Positions 1-5,942 of a DNA stretch of 20,189 bases are shown here, piece by piece (positions within the stretch are counted from its first letter, which is position 1; every line of letters begins with the position of its first letter). This stretch comes from Methanomassiliicoccaceae archaeon UBA113 (GTDB taxonomy: Archaea; Thermoplasmatota; Thermoplasmata; Methanomassiliicoccales; Methanomethylophilaceae). Both the position numbers and the translations under genes were made by a program. Under the pieces are notes generated by a model. That model was not told where the DNA came from and searched no databases. It saw only the letters and a list, made by a program, of their open reading frames with translations. Where the stretch lies: contig DAXB01000012.1 of assembly GCA_002506175.1 (NCBI GenBank), forward strand, positions 1 to 20,189, written 5' to 3'.

Positions 1-1150
1 CGAAGTGGTTGATTCCGACTACGACGGGCACTCCGTAGGATGACATGTTCTCGATGTGCTTGTCGAGGTTGCACAATCCCTTCTCGAGCGTCTCGAGGTT
101 GAGTGTTGACTCGTCGTCGAGGACTCCTCCTCCGTGGGTCATGAGGGCCTTGACGGTCGCGACTATGACGACGCATGATGGCCTGATATCGGACTCGCGG
201 CAGACGATATCCATGAACTTCTCTCCTCCGAGATCGGAAGCGAAACCTGACTCCGTGACGACGTAGTCTCCGAGCTTCAGTGCGGTCTTGGTCGCGATGA
301 TGGAGTTGTTTCCGTGGGCGATGTTCGCGAACGGGAATCCGTGGATGAACACGGGCTGTCCCTCGAGTGTCTGGACGAGGTTCGGGTTGATGGCATCCTT
401 CAGGAGGACCATCATGGCACCGACGCACTTGAGGTCCTTGACTGTGACCGGCTTGTTGTCGTATGTGTATGCGACGACGATCCTCTCGAGCCTTGCCCTG
501 AGGTCCTCGCGGTCCCTTGCGAGACAGAGGATGGCTGCGATTTCGGATGCGGATGTGATGACGAATCCCTGCTCATGGGGGACTCCTCCCTTGACCTTGT
601 CCTTTCCCAGACCAGTGACGATGTTCCTGAGCTCACGGACGTTCATGTCGACTGTCTTTCTCCATACGATCCTCGCGGGGTCGATGTTCAGGGGGTTGTC
701 CCTGACGAGCTCGTTATCGACGATGGCGGACAGCAGGTTGTGTGCTGCTGCCGCGGCATGGATATCTCCGGTGAAGTGGAGGTCGATATCCCACATAGGG
801 TAGACCTGTGCATATCCTCCTCCGGTCGCACCTCCTTTGATTCCGAAAGTGGGTCCGAGAGACGGCTCCCTGAGGGCTCCGACAACGTTCTTGCCGAGCT
901 TTCCGAGACCTTCCATGAGTCCGATCGATGTGACTGTCTTTCCCTCTCCTGCGGGGGTGGGGGTGATGGCTGTGACCATGATCAGTTTTCCGTCTTTCTT
1001 GTCCTTGAGCCTCTCGAGGTTCTCAATTGGGACTTTGGCGATGTACTTACCATAGGGGCTGATGTCGTCCTCGGTGAGCCCGAGTTTGGCGGCGATCTCT
1101 TTGATCGGCTTGGGATTCGCCTCATAGGCGATCTCGATGTCGGTTAACAT
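1..1150 (-). CDS. fhs: Formate-tetrahydrofolate ligase (partial, 3' end outside window)
   Basis: ATP-dependent ligation of formate to tetrahydrofolate, giving 10-formyl-tetrahydrofolate in the cytoplasm. About 383 residues are visible, against about 555 for the family, so the C-terminal third lies beyond the left edge. The translation starts [16 protein letters not shown] and is family-like throughout: the ATP-binding loop TPAGEGKT is at residues 65-72, followed by [20 protein letters not shown] and the stretch [17 protein letters not shown] chose the ATG at 1148-1150 because it gives the usual short N-terminal helix before the P-loop domain. The gene is divergent from feoA across about 216 bases. 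A TTTTTAAG stretch about 26 bases upstream of the start could be its TATA box. This folate enzyme is typical of bacteria (acetogens) and rarer in archaea, so an old transfer is plausible. The assignment itself is secure. Confidence 0.97.
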   Translation of the reverse strand, partial: MLTDIEIAYEANPKPIKEIAAKLGLTEDDISPYGKYIAKVPIENLERLKDKKDGKLIMVTAITPTPAGEGKTVTSIGLMEGLGKLGKNVVGALREPSLGPTFGIKGGATGGGYAQVYPMWDIDLHFTGDIHAAAAAHNLLSAIVDNELVRDNPLNIDPARIVWRKTVDMNVRELRNIVTGLGKDKVKGGVPHEQGFVITSASEIAAILCLARDREDLRARLERIVVAYTYDNKPVTVKDLKCVGAMMVLLKDAINPNLVQTLEGQPVFIHGFPFANIAHGNNSIIATKTALKLGDYVVTESGFASDLGGEKFMDIVCRESDIRPSCVVIVATVKALMTHGGGVLDDESTLNLETLEKGLCNLDKHIENMSSYGVPVVVGINHF

Positions 1151-1274
1151 AGAAGCGACAATCAGCTAAGTCCTTAAAAACATCCCGTAAAGGTCTAAAC
1201 TTTATTCATCTAATCCAGAGAGTAATTATCTCTTTTCTGCTGATTCGATTAATTTTTTGTTATGCAAAATTAAT

Positions 1275-1317
1275 TTTAGTCTAGACTAAATTTATATAGA
1301 ATTTAGATATCCCTAAA
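1275..1317 (+). promoter_or_regulatory. feo promoter: TATA box flanked by two TTTAG-N6-CTAAA operators
   Basis: A perfect 16-base palindrome, TTTAGTCTAGACTAAA (1275-1290), is followed by a TATA-like box (about 1289-1298, AATTTATATA-like). A second copy of the same spaced half-sites, TTTAGATATCCCTAAA, lies at 1302-1317. The centres are 27 bp apart and bracket the TATA box, so a dimer on each site would block TBP/TFB or polymerase. Position ahead of feoAB and the palindrome style fit a DtxR/IdeR/MntR-type metal-dependent repressor; the regulator itself is not in the window. The repeat and its spacing are seen directly, and iron regulation is inferred. Confidence 0.75.
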
Positions 1318-1320
1318 TCC

Positions 1321-1362
1321 ATGAATAGCCCAGGTGCTTCACCTGAGGGCTGGAAGAAGTGA
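1321..1362 (+). other. Possible leader mini-ORF and hairpin upstream of feoA
   Basis: The expected transcription start, about 26 bases after the TATA box, falls near 1320. At 1321 an ATG opens a 13-codon frame (MNSPGASPEGWKK) ending TGA at 1360-1362, four bases before the feoA ATG. The same bases can fold: AGCCCAGGTG (1327-1336) pairs with CACCT (1340-1344) and GGGCT (1347-1351), with a CTT loop and a GA bulge. This could be a leaderless mini-cistron, a 5' stabilising hairpin, or chance. Confidence 0.35.
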
Positions 1363-1366
1363 ACAG

Positions 1367-1591
1367 ATGAGGACTTTGAACAACGTGAGGTGCGGTGAGA
1401 CTGCCAAGGTCAAGAAACTGCACGGCGAAGGCGCCGTAAAGAGGCACATAATGGATATGGGCATCACAAAAGGATGTATGATCTATGTCCGCAAGGTGGC
1501 CCCATTCGGAGACCCCATCCAGATCCACCTCAGAGGCTACGAGCTCACCCTAAGGAAGGATGACGCCCTGATGATCGAGGTGGAGGAATGA
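1367..1591 (+). CDS. feoA: FeoA, ferrous iron transport SH3-like protein
   Basis: Small cytoplasmic SH3-like partner of FeoB, needed for full ferrous iron uptake in other organisms. It has 74 residues, the normal FeoA length. The family pattern is visible: an N-terminal 'L..v..G..a.v..l.G', then HIMDMGITKGCMIYV, then the diagnostic APFGDPIQIHLRGYELTLRK and a final IEVEE. An in-frame GTG at 1334 would add 11 residues with no FeoA similarity and would overlap the leader hairpin, so I prefer the ATG at 1367. Its stop overlaps the feoB start as ATGA, so the two are probably translationally coupled. Transcription is probably controlled by the paired palindromes at 1275-1317. Confidence 0.95.
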   Translation: MRTLNNVRCGETAKVKKLHGEGAVKRHIMDMGITKGCMIYVRKVAPFGDPIQIHLRGYELTLRKDDALMIEVEE

Positions 1592-3669
1592 CGTTCACCG
1601 TAGCCTTGGCTGGCAATCCCAACTGCGGGAAGACCACACTGTTCAACAAGCTCACCGGCTCATCGCAGCGCGTAGGCAACTGGCCCGGCGTTACCATCGA
1701 CAAAAAGGTCGGAAAGATCAAAGAGACCAACTACGATCTAGTCGACATCCCCGGGATTTACTCATTATCGCCATATTCCCCGGAGGAGGTCATCTCGAGG
1801 GATTTCATCGTCGAAGAAAGACCGGATGCACTGATCAACATCGTTGACGCTACCAATCTGGAGAGGAACCTATTCCTCACCCTTCAGCTCCTGGACTGCA
1901 ACATACCGACGGTCATAGCGCTCAACATGATGGATGAGGTAAAGAAGAAGGGAGATTCGATTGATATAGAGGAACTCACGAAGCTCCTCAACTGCCCGGT
2001 CGTGCCCATATCCGCGCTGAGGGGCGAAGGGATGACCGAACTCATCAGGGCTCTTACCCACACCATGAGCTCCAAGAAGACTCCTGAACCCATCTATATG
2101 GACTATGAGGTTGAAAAAACCGTCTCCAGAGTGGAGAAGTCCATCAAAGGCAAGGTTCCGGACGAGAGTATAAGGTGGCACGCCATCAAGCTCCTTGAGA
2201 AAGACCACATCGTGGAGAAGGATCATCTGGATGCCAAGGACGTAGTCCAGAAGGAGATCGCGGATTTCGAGAAATCCTTTGATGACGAATCCGACTCCAT
2301 CATCGCCAACGCAAGATACGAAAAGATCGAAGAGATCGTTGAGAAGGCCGTGAAGAGGGCCCACACAGACCTGGACTCCCTGTCAGACAGGATAGACAAC
2401 ATCGTGACGCACAAGTACTACAGCCTGCCGATTTTCCTAGCGATCATCGCCCTCGTGTACTTCATCTCCGTCTCAACCGTGGGTGCATGGGGTACGGAGT
2501 GGCTGGGAGGGTTATTCTCCGAAATAGCCTCCAACGTATCCTCATGGTGCATCGAACACAATGTGAGTCCGATCCTCTCCGGATTGCTGGTTGACGGAAT
2601 CATCGGGGGAGTCGGAGCGGTGCTAGTGTTCGTCCCCCAGATGTTCGTGCTGTTCCTTCTGATGTGCATCCTGGAGGATGTGGGATACATGTCCAGGATA
2701 GCCTTCGTGCTTGACCGCGTATTCAGATACTTCGGACTGTCGGGGAAATCGTTCATCCCCATCCTCGTAGGTACTGGGTGCGGAGTCCCCGGCATCATGT
2801 CCTCCAGGACAATCGAGAGCGAAAGGGACAGGAAGATCACTGCGATGACCGTGACATTCATGCCGTGCGGAGCGAAGCTTCCCGTCATAGCACTCATCGC
2901 TTCTGCGCTGTTCGGAGGTAACTGGCTGATCGGATTGTTCTGCTACTTCCTCGGAATAGTATGCGTCCTCATGTCTGGAATAATACTCAAGAAATGGAGG
3001 AGCCTGGCGGGTGACCCGGCACCGTTCATCATGGAACTGCCCCCCTACCACAGGCCCGCATGGGACAACATATTCAAGACTACGTTCGACAGAACCTGGT
3101 CGTTCATAAAAAGGGCAGGAACCATCATCCTGCTGGCATGTGTACTGGTATGGTTCCTCTCATCGTTCAACACTTCGCTCGTATTCATCGGATCCGGATC
3201 CCAGGAGGGCTCCATACTCCAATACATCGGACAGTCGGTGTGCATATTGTTCGCACCCATAGGATGGGGCAGCTGGGAACTCACAGTGGCAACTATCACC
3301 GGACTGATCACCAAGGAGAACATCATCGGTTCGATAGAGATCATGGCACCATCCGGAATAGAATCCATCGTTGGACCTGCGGCAGGTCTGTCCTTCCTGG
3401 TGTTCAACCTAATCTGCGCCCCCTGCTTCGCGGCAATAGGCTCCATGAGGATGGAACTCGGAAACTGGAGGATAACCGCTTTGGCCGTAGCATACCAATG
3501 CCTTCTGGCTTACGCAGTGTCATCCATAGCATTCACCGTATGCAGCATTATAACAGGAGGCGCGATGTCGACCCTGACAATGGCAACATGTGCGATATCG
3601 GTATTTGCACTCCTGTATCTCATCATCGCGAAGGACCCATTCCTGCAGAAGCGGAGGCCTGAGGAATGA
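1588..3669 (+). CDS. feoB: FeoB, ferrous iron transporter (GTPase + membrane permease)
   Basis: Fe(II) importer of the cytoplasmic membrane. It has 693 residues, close to the family length. The N-terminal G domain shows G1 GNPNCGKTT (9-17), the G2 region GNWPGVTIDKK, G3 DIPG (53-56), G4 ALNMMD and G5 SALRGEG. A helical regulatory domain follows to about residue 265. The rest is membrane: several hydrophobic helices and two gate-type motifs, GTGCGVPGIMSSRTIESERD and FNLICAPCFAAI. The Cys-bearing GTGCGVPG and CAPC motifs are typical of FeoB and are thought to line the metal path. The gene overlaps feoA (ATGA) and the next small gene (ATGA), so the three form one unit. Nothing looks broken. Confidence 0.98.
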   Translation: MTFTVALAGNPNCGKTTLFNKLTGSSQRVGNWPGVTIDKKVGKIKETNYDLVDIPGIYSLSPYSPEEVISRDFIVEERPDALINIVDATNLERNLFLTLQLLDCNIPTVIALNMMDEVKKKGDSIDIEELTKLLNCPVVPISALRGEGMTELIRALTHTMSSKKTPEPIYMDYEVEKTVSRVEKSIKGKVPDESIRWHAIKLLEKDHIVEKDHLDAKDVVQKEIADFEKSFDDESDSIIANARYEKIEEIVEKAVKRAHTDLDSLSDRIDNIVTHKYYSLPIFLAIIALVYFISVSTVGAWGTEWLGGLFSEIASNVSSWCIEHNVSPILSGLLVDGIIGGVGAVLVFVPQMFVLFLLMCILEDVGYMSRIAFVLDRVFRYFGLSGKSFIPILVGTGCGVPGIMSSRTIESERDRKITAMTVTFMPCGAKLPVIALIASALFGGNWLIGLFCYFLGIVCVLMSGIILKKWRSLAGDPAPFIMELPPYHRPAWDNIFKTTFDRTWSFIKRAGTIILLACVLVWFLSSFNTSLVFIGSGSQEGSILQYIGQSVCILFAPIGWGSWELTVATITGLITKENIIGSIEIMAPSGIESIVGPAAGLSFLVFNLICAPCFAAIGSMRMELGNWRITALAVAYQCLLAYAVSSIAFTVCSIITGGAMSTLTMATCAISVFALLYLIIAKDPFLQKRRPEE

Positions 3670-3836
3670 ACCCGGCAAACCTTCTTGTGGGTGCGGTCAT
3701 CGTGATGATCCTCGCTTCTGCGGTTCTCGTCCTCATCGGGGAGAAACGCTCAGGCAAGAAATGCTGCGGATGCAAATCATGCTGCAGAGAGCCTCAGATT
3801 GTTAGCATATCAGATGACCCTGACAAAAGGGAATGA
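3666..3836 (+). CDS. FeoB-associated Cys-rich membrane protein
   Basis: A 56-residue protein starting MNPANLLVGAVIVMILASAV. One hydrophobic helix (about residues 5-25) is followed by a basic stretch and the cysteine cluster KKCCGCKSCC (31-40), then an acidic tail. This matches the layout of the FeoB-associated Cys-rich membrane protein family: one N-terminal helix, then a CxGCxxC-type motif. Its ATG overlaps the feoB stop (ATGA), which strongly supports a real gene. The cysteines face the cytoplasm if the N-terminus is outside, so a role in accepting or gating iron at the FeoB exit is a reasonable inference. Its biochemical function is not established. Confidence 0.85.
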   Translation: MNPANLLVGAVIVMILASAVLVLIGEKRSGKKCCGCKSCCREPQIVSISDDPDKRE

Positions 3837-3880
3837 ACTGTATCAACCCATAAAGGCCCCTAAAAACCTCTTACATTCAC

Positions 3881-3899
3881 CGTTCTTTTTTTATTCTTC
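3881..3899 (+). promoter_or_regulatory. T-rich tract: feo terminator and/or rubredoxin TATA box
   Basis: The only marked signal between the feo unit and rubredoxin is the T run at 3886-3892 followed by ATTC. Archaeal polymerase can terminate at such oligo-T tracts. The same bases lie about 27 upstream of the rubredoxin ATG at 3917, so they may instead (or also) act as a poor TATA box. No hairpin precedes it. Confidence 0.35.
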
Positions 3900-3916
3900 A
3901 GAGGACACACAGTAGC

Positions 3917-4054
3917 ATGAAGTACAGATGCGGAATGTGCGGTACTATCTACGACGAGGAGAAAACCGGAATCAAATTCGAGGATCTCCCCGACGATTGG
4001 GAATGCCCTGTATGCGGCGAGCCCAAATCGGAGTTCAGCCCTCTCGAGGACTGA
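3917..4054 (+). CDS. Rubredoxin, short form
   Basis: One-iron electron carrier. It has 45 residues: [15 protein letters not shown] opens it, giving the first CxxCG knuckle (C5, C8), and [20 protein letters not shown] gives the second (C30, C33). The FEDLPDDW signature before the second knuckle is that of true rubredoxins rather than of rubrerythrin tails. Usual rubredoxins have 52-54 residues. Here the loop between the two knuckles is about seven residues shorter, lacking the usual GDPxxGIxPGT segment. It stands alone downstream of the feo genes and converges with the Sel1-repeat gene, with two bases between the stop codons. Likely roles are electron donation to an oxygen- or peroxide-detoxifying enzyme; the window does not show the partner. 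Confidence 0.93.
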   Translation: MKYRCGMCGTIYDEEKTGIKFEDLPDDWECPVCGEPKSEFSPLED

Positions 4055-4056
4055 GC

Positions 4057-4986
4057 TCACAAACCATCGATCTTTACAAATTGGGTGTTCTGCCTGCGGC
4101 GGAGGTTATCCACGAACTCCATCGCGAGCTTGTTCCCGGCCGCGGCGGCACGCCCGAACATCTGCATGGACTTCTCGACATCCTGCTCGGTTCCGACCCC
4201 TTCCAACAGCATCCTCGCCGTCATGAACATCGCATCGGAATCCCCTTCCTCAGCCAGACTGCTATACAGATCGAATGCCTTCTTCAGGTCCTTCTCAACC
4301 CCGTCCCCTTCATAATAGATCGTGGCAAGATTGAATTTCGCGGGAGCGAAGCCCTGTTCTGCCGCTTTGATATACCATTGGACGACCATCTTCTGCCCGC
4401 CGGATACCGTACCGTCGGCCGTGAGTTTGGCCATCTTGAACTGGGCCTCGGGAACGCCTGCTATAGCCGACATACGGAACCATCTCACCGCCTCGTCGAT
4501 ATTCTTCTCGGTGCCCTCTCCCTCCGACAGCATGTATCCTACTTTGAACATGGAAAGCGGATCCCCCTCCTCAGCAGCCTTGATGTAATAACCATAGGCT
4601 TTCTCCGGATCGGCCTGCACACCGTAACCGTACATGTAAATGCCGCCGATCTCGGGATATGCCTGTACAAGACCTGCCTCTGCAGCCCTCTCGAACCATA
4701 TCCTGCACTTCTCCGGATCCTCTTCCGCACCGTATGTGCCGGTGTATATCGATCCGAGCCTGTACATGGCCGCGGGATTGCCTGCCTGGGCCGATATCTC
4801 ATACATCTCTATGGCACCCTTGATGTCCTGCTGAGTACCATGGCCCGTTAGCATCATCTCGGCCAACCCGAAGCATCCGTGGGGGCTTCCCATCGATGCA
4901 GCCTTGCTGAAGAGCTTGAGGGCTTTATCGGGTTCTGTCTGATAGCACTGAACTGCCTGATCGCAGAGTTCCATGGGGTCTTCCAT
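4057..4986 (-). CDS. Sel1-like repeat (TPR-like) protein
   Basis: A protein of 309 residues built almost wholly of about eight Sel1-like helical repeats of about 36 residues, each with a variant of 'A..wf..AAe.G...A...lg..y..G.Gve.d..kA'. Clear units include AEEDPEKCRIWFERAAEAG, QADPEKAYGYYIKAAEEGD and VEKDLKKAFDLYSSLAEEGD. There is no signal peptide, membrane segment or catalytic domain, so it is probably a cytoplasmic protein-protein scaffold. The ATG at 4984-4986 is the first Met; Met5 is an alternative. The gene stops two bases from the rubredoxin stop and diverges from the gene at 5047 over only 60 bases, so the two promoters must overlap. Its binding partner cannot be read from the sequence. 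Confidence 0.9.
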   Translation of the reverse strand: MEDPMELCDQAVQCYQTEPDKALKLFSKAASMGSPHGCFGLAEMMLTGHGTQQDIKGAIEMYEISAQAGNPAAMYRLGSIYTGTYGAEEDPEKCRIWFERAAEAGLVQAYPEIGGIYMYGYGVQADPEKAYGYYIKAAEEGDPLSMFKVGYMLSEGEGTEKNIDEAVRWFRMSAIAGVPEAQFKMAKLTADGTVSGGQKMVVQWYIKAAEQGFAPAKFNLATIYYEGDGVEKDLKKAFDLYSSLAEEGDSDAMFMTARMLLEGVGTEQDVEKSMQMFGRAAAAGNKLAMEFVDNLRRRQNTQFVKIDGL

Positions 4987-5046
4987 AGGCTCACATATGC
5001 AATACGCCCCTATTATCGTTATGTATTAGGAGACCGATTCAGAACT

Positions 5047-5244
5047 ATGCAGAAAGGACCTTTGGTTTACGCGGCGGTCATCCTGGCAGCCCTGCTCCTC
5101 ATCCTGTCAATGATTATGGCTCTCAACAGGGACTTCTTCCTGGCAAACTCAAGCATAATCGTGGGTGTGACCGGCGTACTGGCATTGTTGGTCATCGCTG
5201 TTCTGATCCTCATGCTCATCCGCATGAAGAAATGTCAGGAATGA
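5047..5244 (+). CDS. Small two-helix membrane protein, unknown function
   Basis: A protein of 65 residues from the ATG at 5047 (MQKGPLVYAAVILAALLLIL). There are two hydrophobic helices, at about residues 7-26 and 36-58, joined by a short polar loop (NRDFFLANSS) and ending in a basic tail (RMKKCQE). I do not recognise a family. The reading frame is open further upstream, but that part overlaps the Sel1-repeat gene and is not membrane-like, so I reject it. AGGAGA at 5023-5028 may serve as a ribosome site. It lies just ahead of the winged-helix-like gene and may share its transcript. Confidence 0.6.
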   Translation: MQKGPLVYAAVILAALLLILSMIMALNRDFFLANSSIIVGVTGVLALLVIAVLILMLIRMKKCQE

Positions 5245-5321
5245 TGCGATCCATCGTCGATACAGCAAAGACGCAAGAAAGACGACCCATGAAACTAGAA
5301 ACGACAAAAGGAAGGTATAAC

Positions 5322-5615
5322 ATGGATTACTCGAAATATCCTGTGAAGATACGGATTCTGATGCTGCTGAAGGACGGCGGGGAACAGTGGACCACCGAGC
5401 TAACCGACAAGGTCATCGAAGCTACGGGTCATAAACCCAACAAGAGGCTCAGGAAACAAGTCAAATCATATCTTGTCGAGATGGATATGAGAGGCAATGT
5501 CAACCCCATCGATTCAAGAGCCGTGGATCCAGAATACTATCAAGCAGATAACGTAATTGAGAGCAAATATGTCATCACAGACAAAGGTCTTGATCTCCTG
5601 AAGAAAGTGAATTGA
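5322..5615 (+). CDS. Winged-helix-like small protein (putative DNA-binding)
   Basis: A protein of 97 residues starting MDYSKYPVKIRILMLLKDGG. The layout fits a winged helix: a first helix (KIRILMLLKD), a helix-turn-helix region (TTELTDKVIEATG, then KRLRKQVKSYLVEMDMRG), and a wing ending in YVITDKGLDLLKKVN. 'ITdkGl.lL' is common at the end of winged-helix transcription factors. I placed the start at ATG 5322 because AAGGAAGG (5308-5315) lies six bases upstream. ATGs at 5232 and 5289 are in frame but add a low-complexity polar extension. It could regulate its membrane-protein neighbour or the chaperone unit downstream; that is inference, and no DNA target is known. Confidence 0.6.
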   Translation: MDYSKYPVKIRILMLLKDGGEQWTTELTDKVIEATGHKPNKRLRKQVKSYLVEMDMRGNVNPIDSRAVDPEYYQADNVIESKYVITDKGLDLLKKVN

Positions 5616-5942
5616 ATCTTATTCCGGTACCGCGAAGATCGGATAGAATGATCACCAAAACCTCACAAAACAACACCTCGGAACATCTGCCGCTCCGATT
5701 CCTTTTTTCTGTTGCAAACAAGCGCTTTTTCTCAATTCGACATGCTATTTCACGGATATCTTTTTCATCAAATAAATGAACAAAAAAATACATTATACAA
5801 TCATTACGAATTTCGTAATTATCAAATACTTACCATTTTAAGCCCTGTTTTAGACCGACTGTTCATTTATATATCTACGAATTTCGAAACAGTCCGCCTA
5901 TATTATTAATAGGAAGAAGGAGATTCATTTTCAGATGGGAAT
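5616..5942 (+). promoter_or_regulatory. Leader region of the chaperone operon with repeated CGAATTTCG element
   Basis: This 327-base AT-rich gap has no convincing gene. It holds a 17-base interrupted palindrome, ATTACGAA-T-TTCGTAAT (5803-5819), and a second copy of its core, TACGAATTTCG, at 5876-5886. The shared 11-mer recurs 71 bp apart. A TATA-like box TTTATATAT (5866-5874) abuts the second copy, so a protein bound there would sit between TATA and the transcription start near 5896. AAGGAGAT (5917-5924) is a ribosome-site candidate. A three-codon mini-frame, ATG GGA ATA TGA (5935-5946), has a stop that overlaps the Hsp70 start. Operator function is inferred from repeat and position. Confidence 0.6.

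Noticed and set aside
288..1147. Long plus-strand ORFs (288-803 and 314-1147) opposite the formate ligase
   Set aside because: The minus-strand frame gives an unmistakable formate-tetrahydrofolate ligase; the plus frames are composition shadows.
3060..3662. A 200-residue plus-strand ORF inside feoB
   Set aside because: It is a +1/+2 shadow of the FeoB membrane part, rich in His and Arg with no domain-like pattern.
4879..5046. Upstream extension of the small membrane protein to 4879
   Set aside because: The extension overlaps the Sel1-repeat gene on the opposite strand and shows no conserved-looking sequence; the ATG at 5047 gives a clean two-helix protein.
5575..5909. Short ORFs on both strands (5575-5793 minus, 5712-5909 plus) in the chaperone leader
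   Set aside because: Their sequences are low in known features, one overlaps the end of the winged-helix-like gene and the other runs through the TATA box and palindromes. They read as chance frames in AT-rich DNA.
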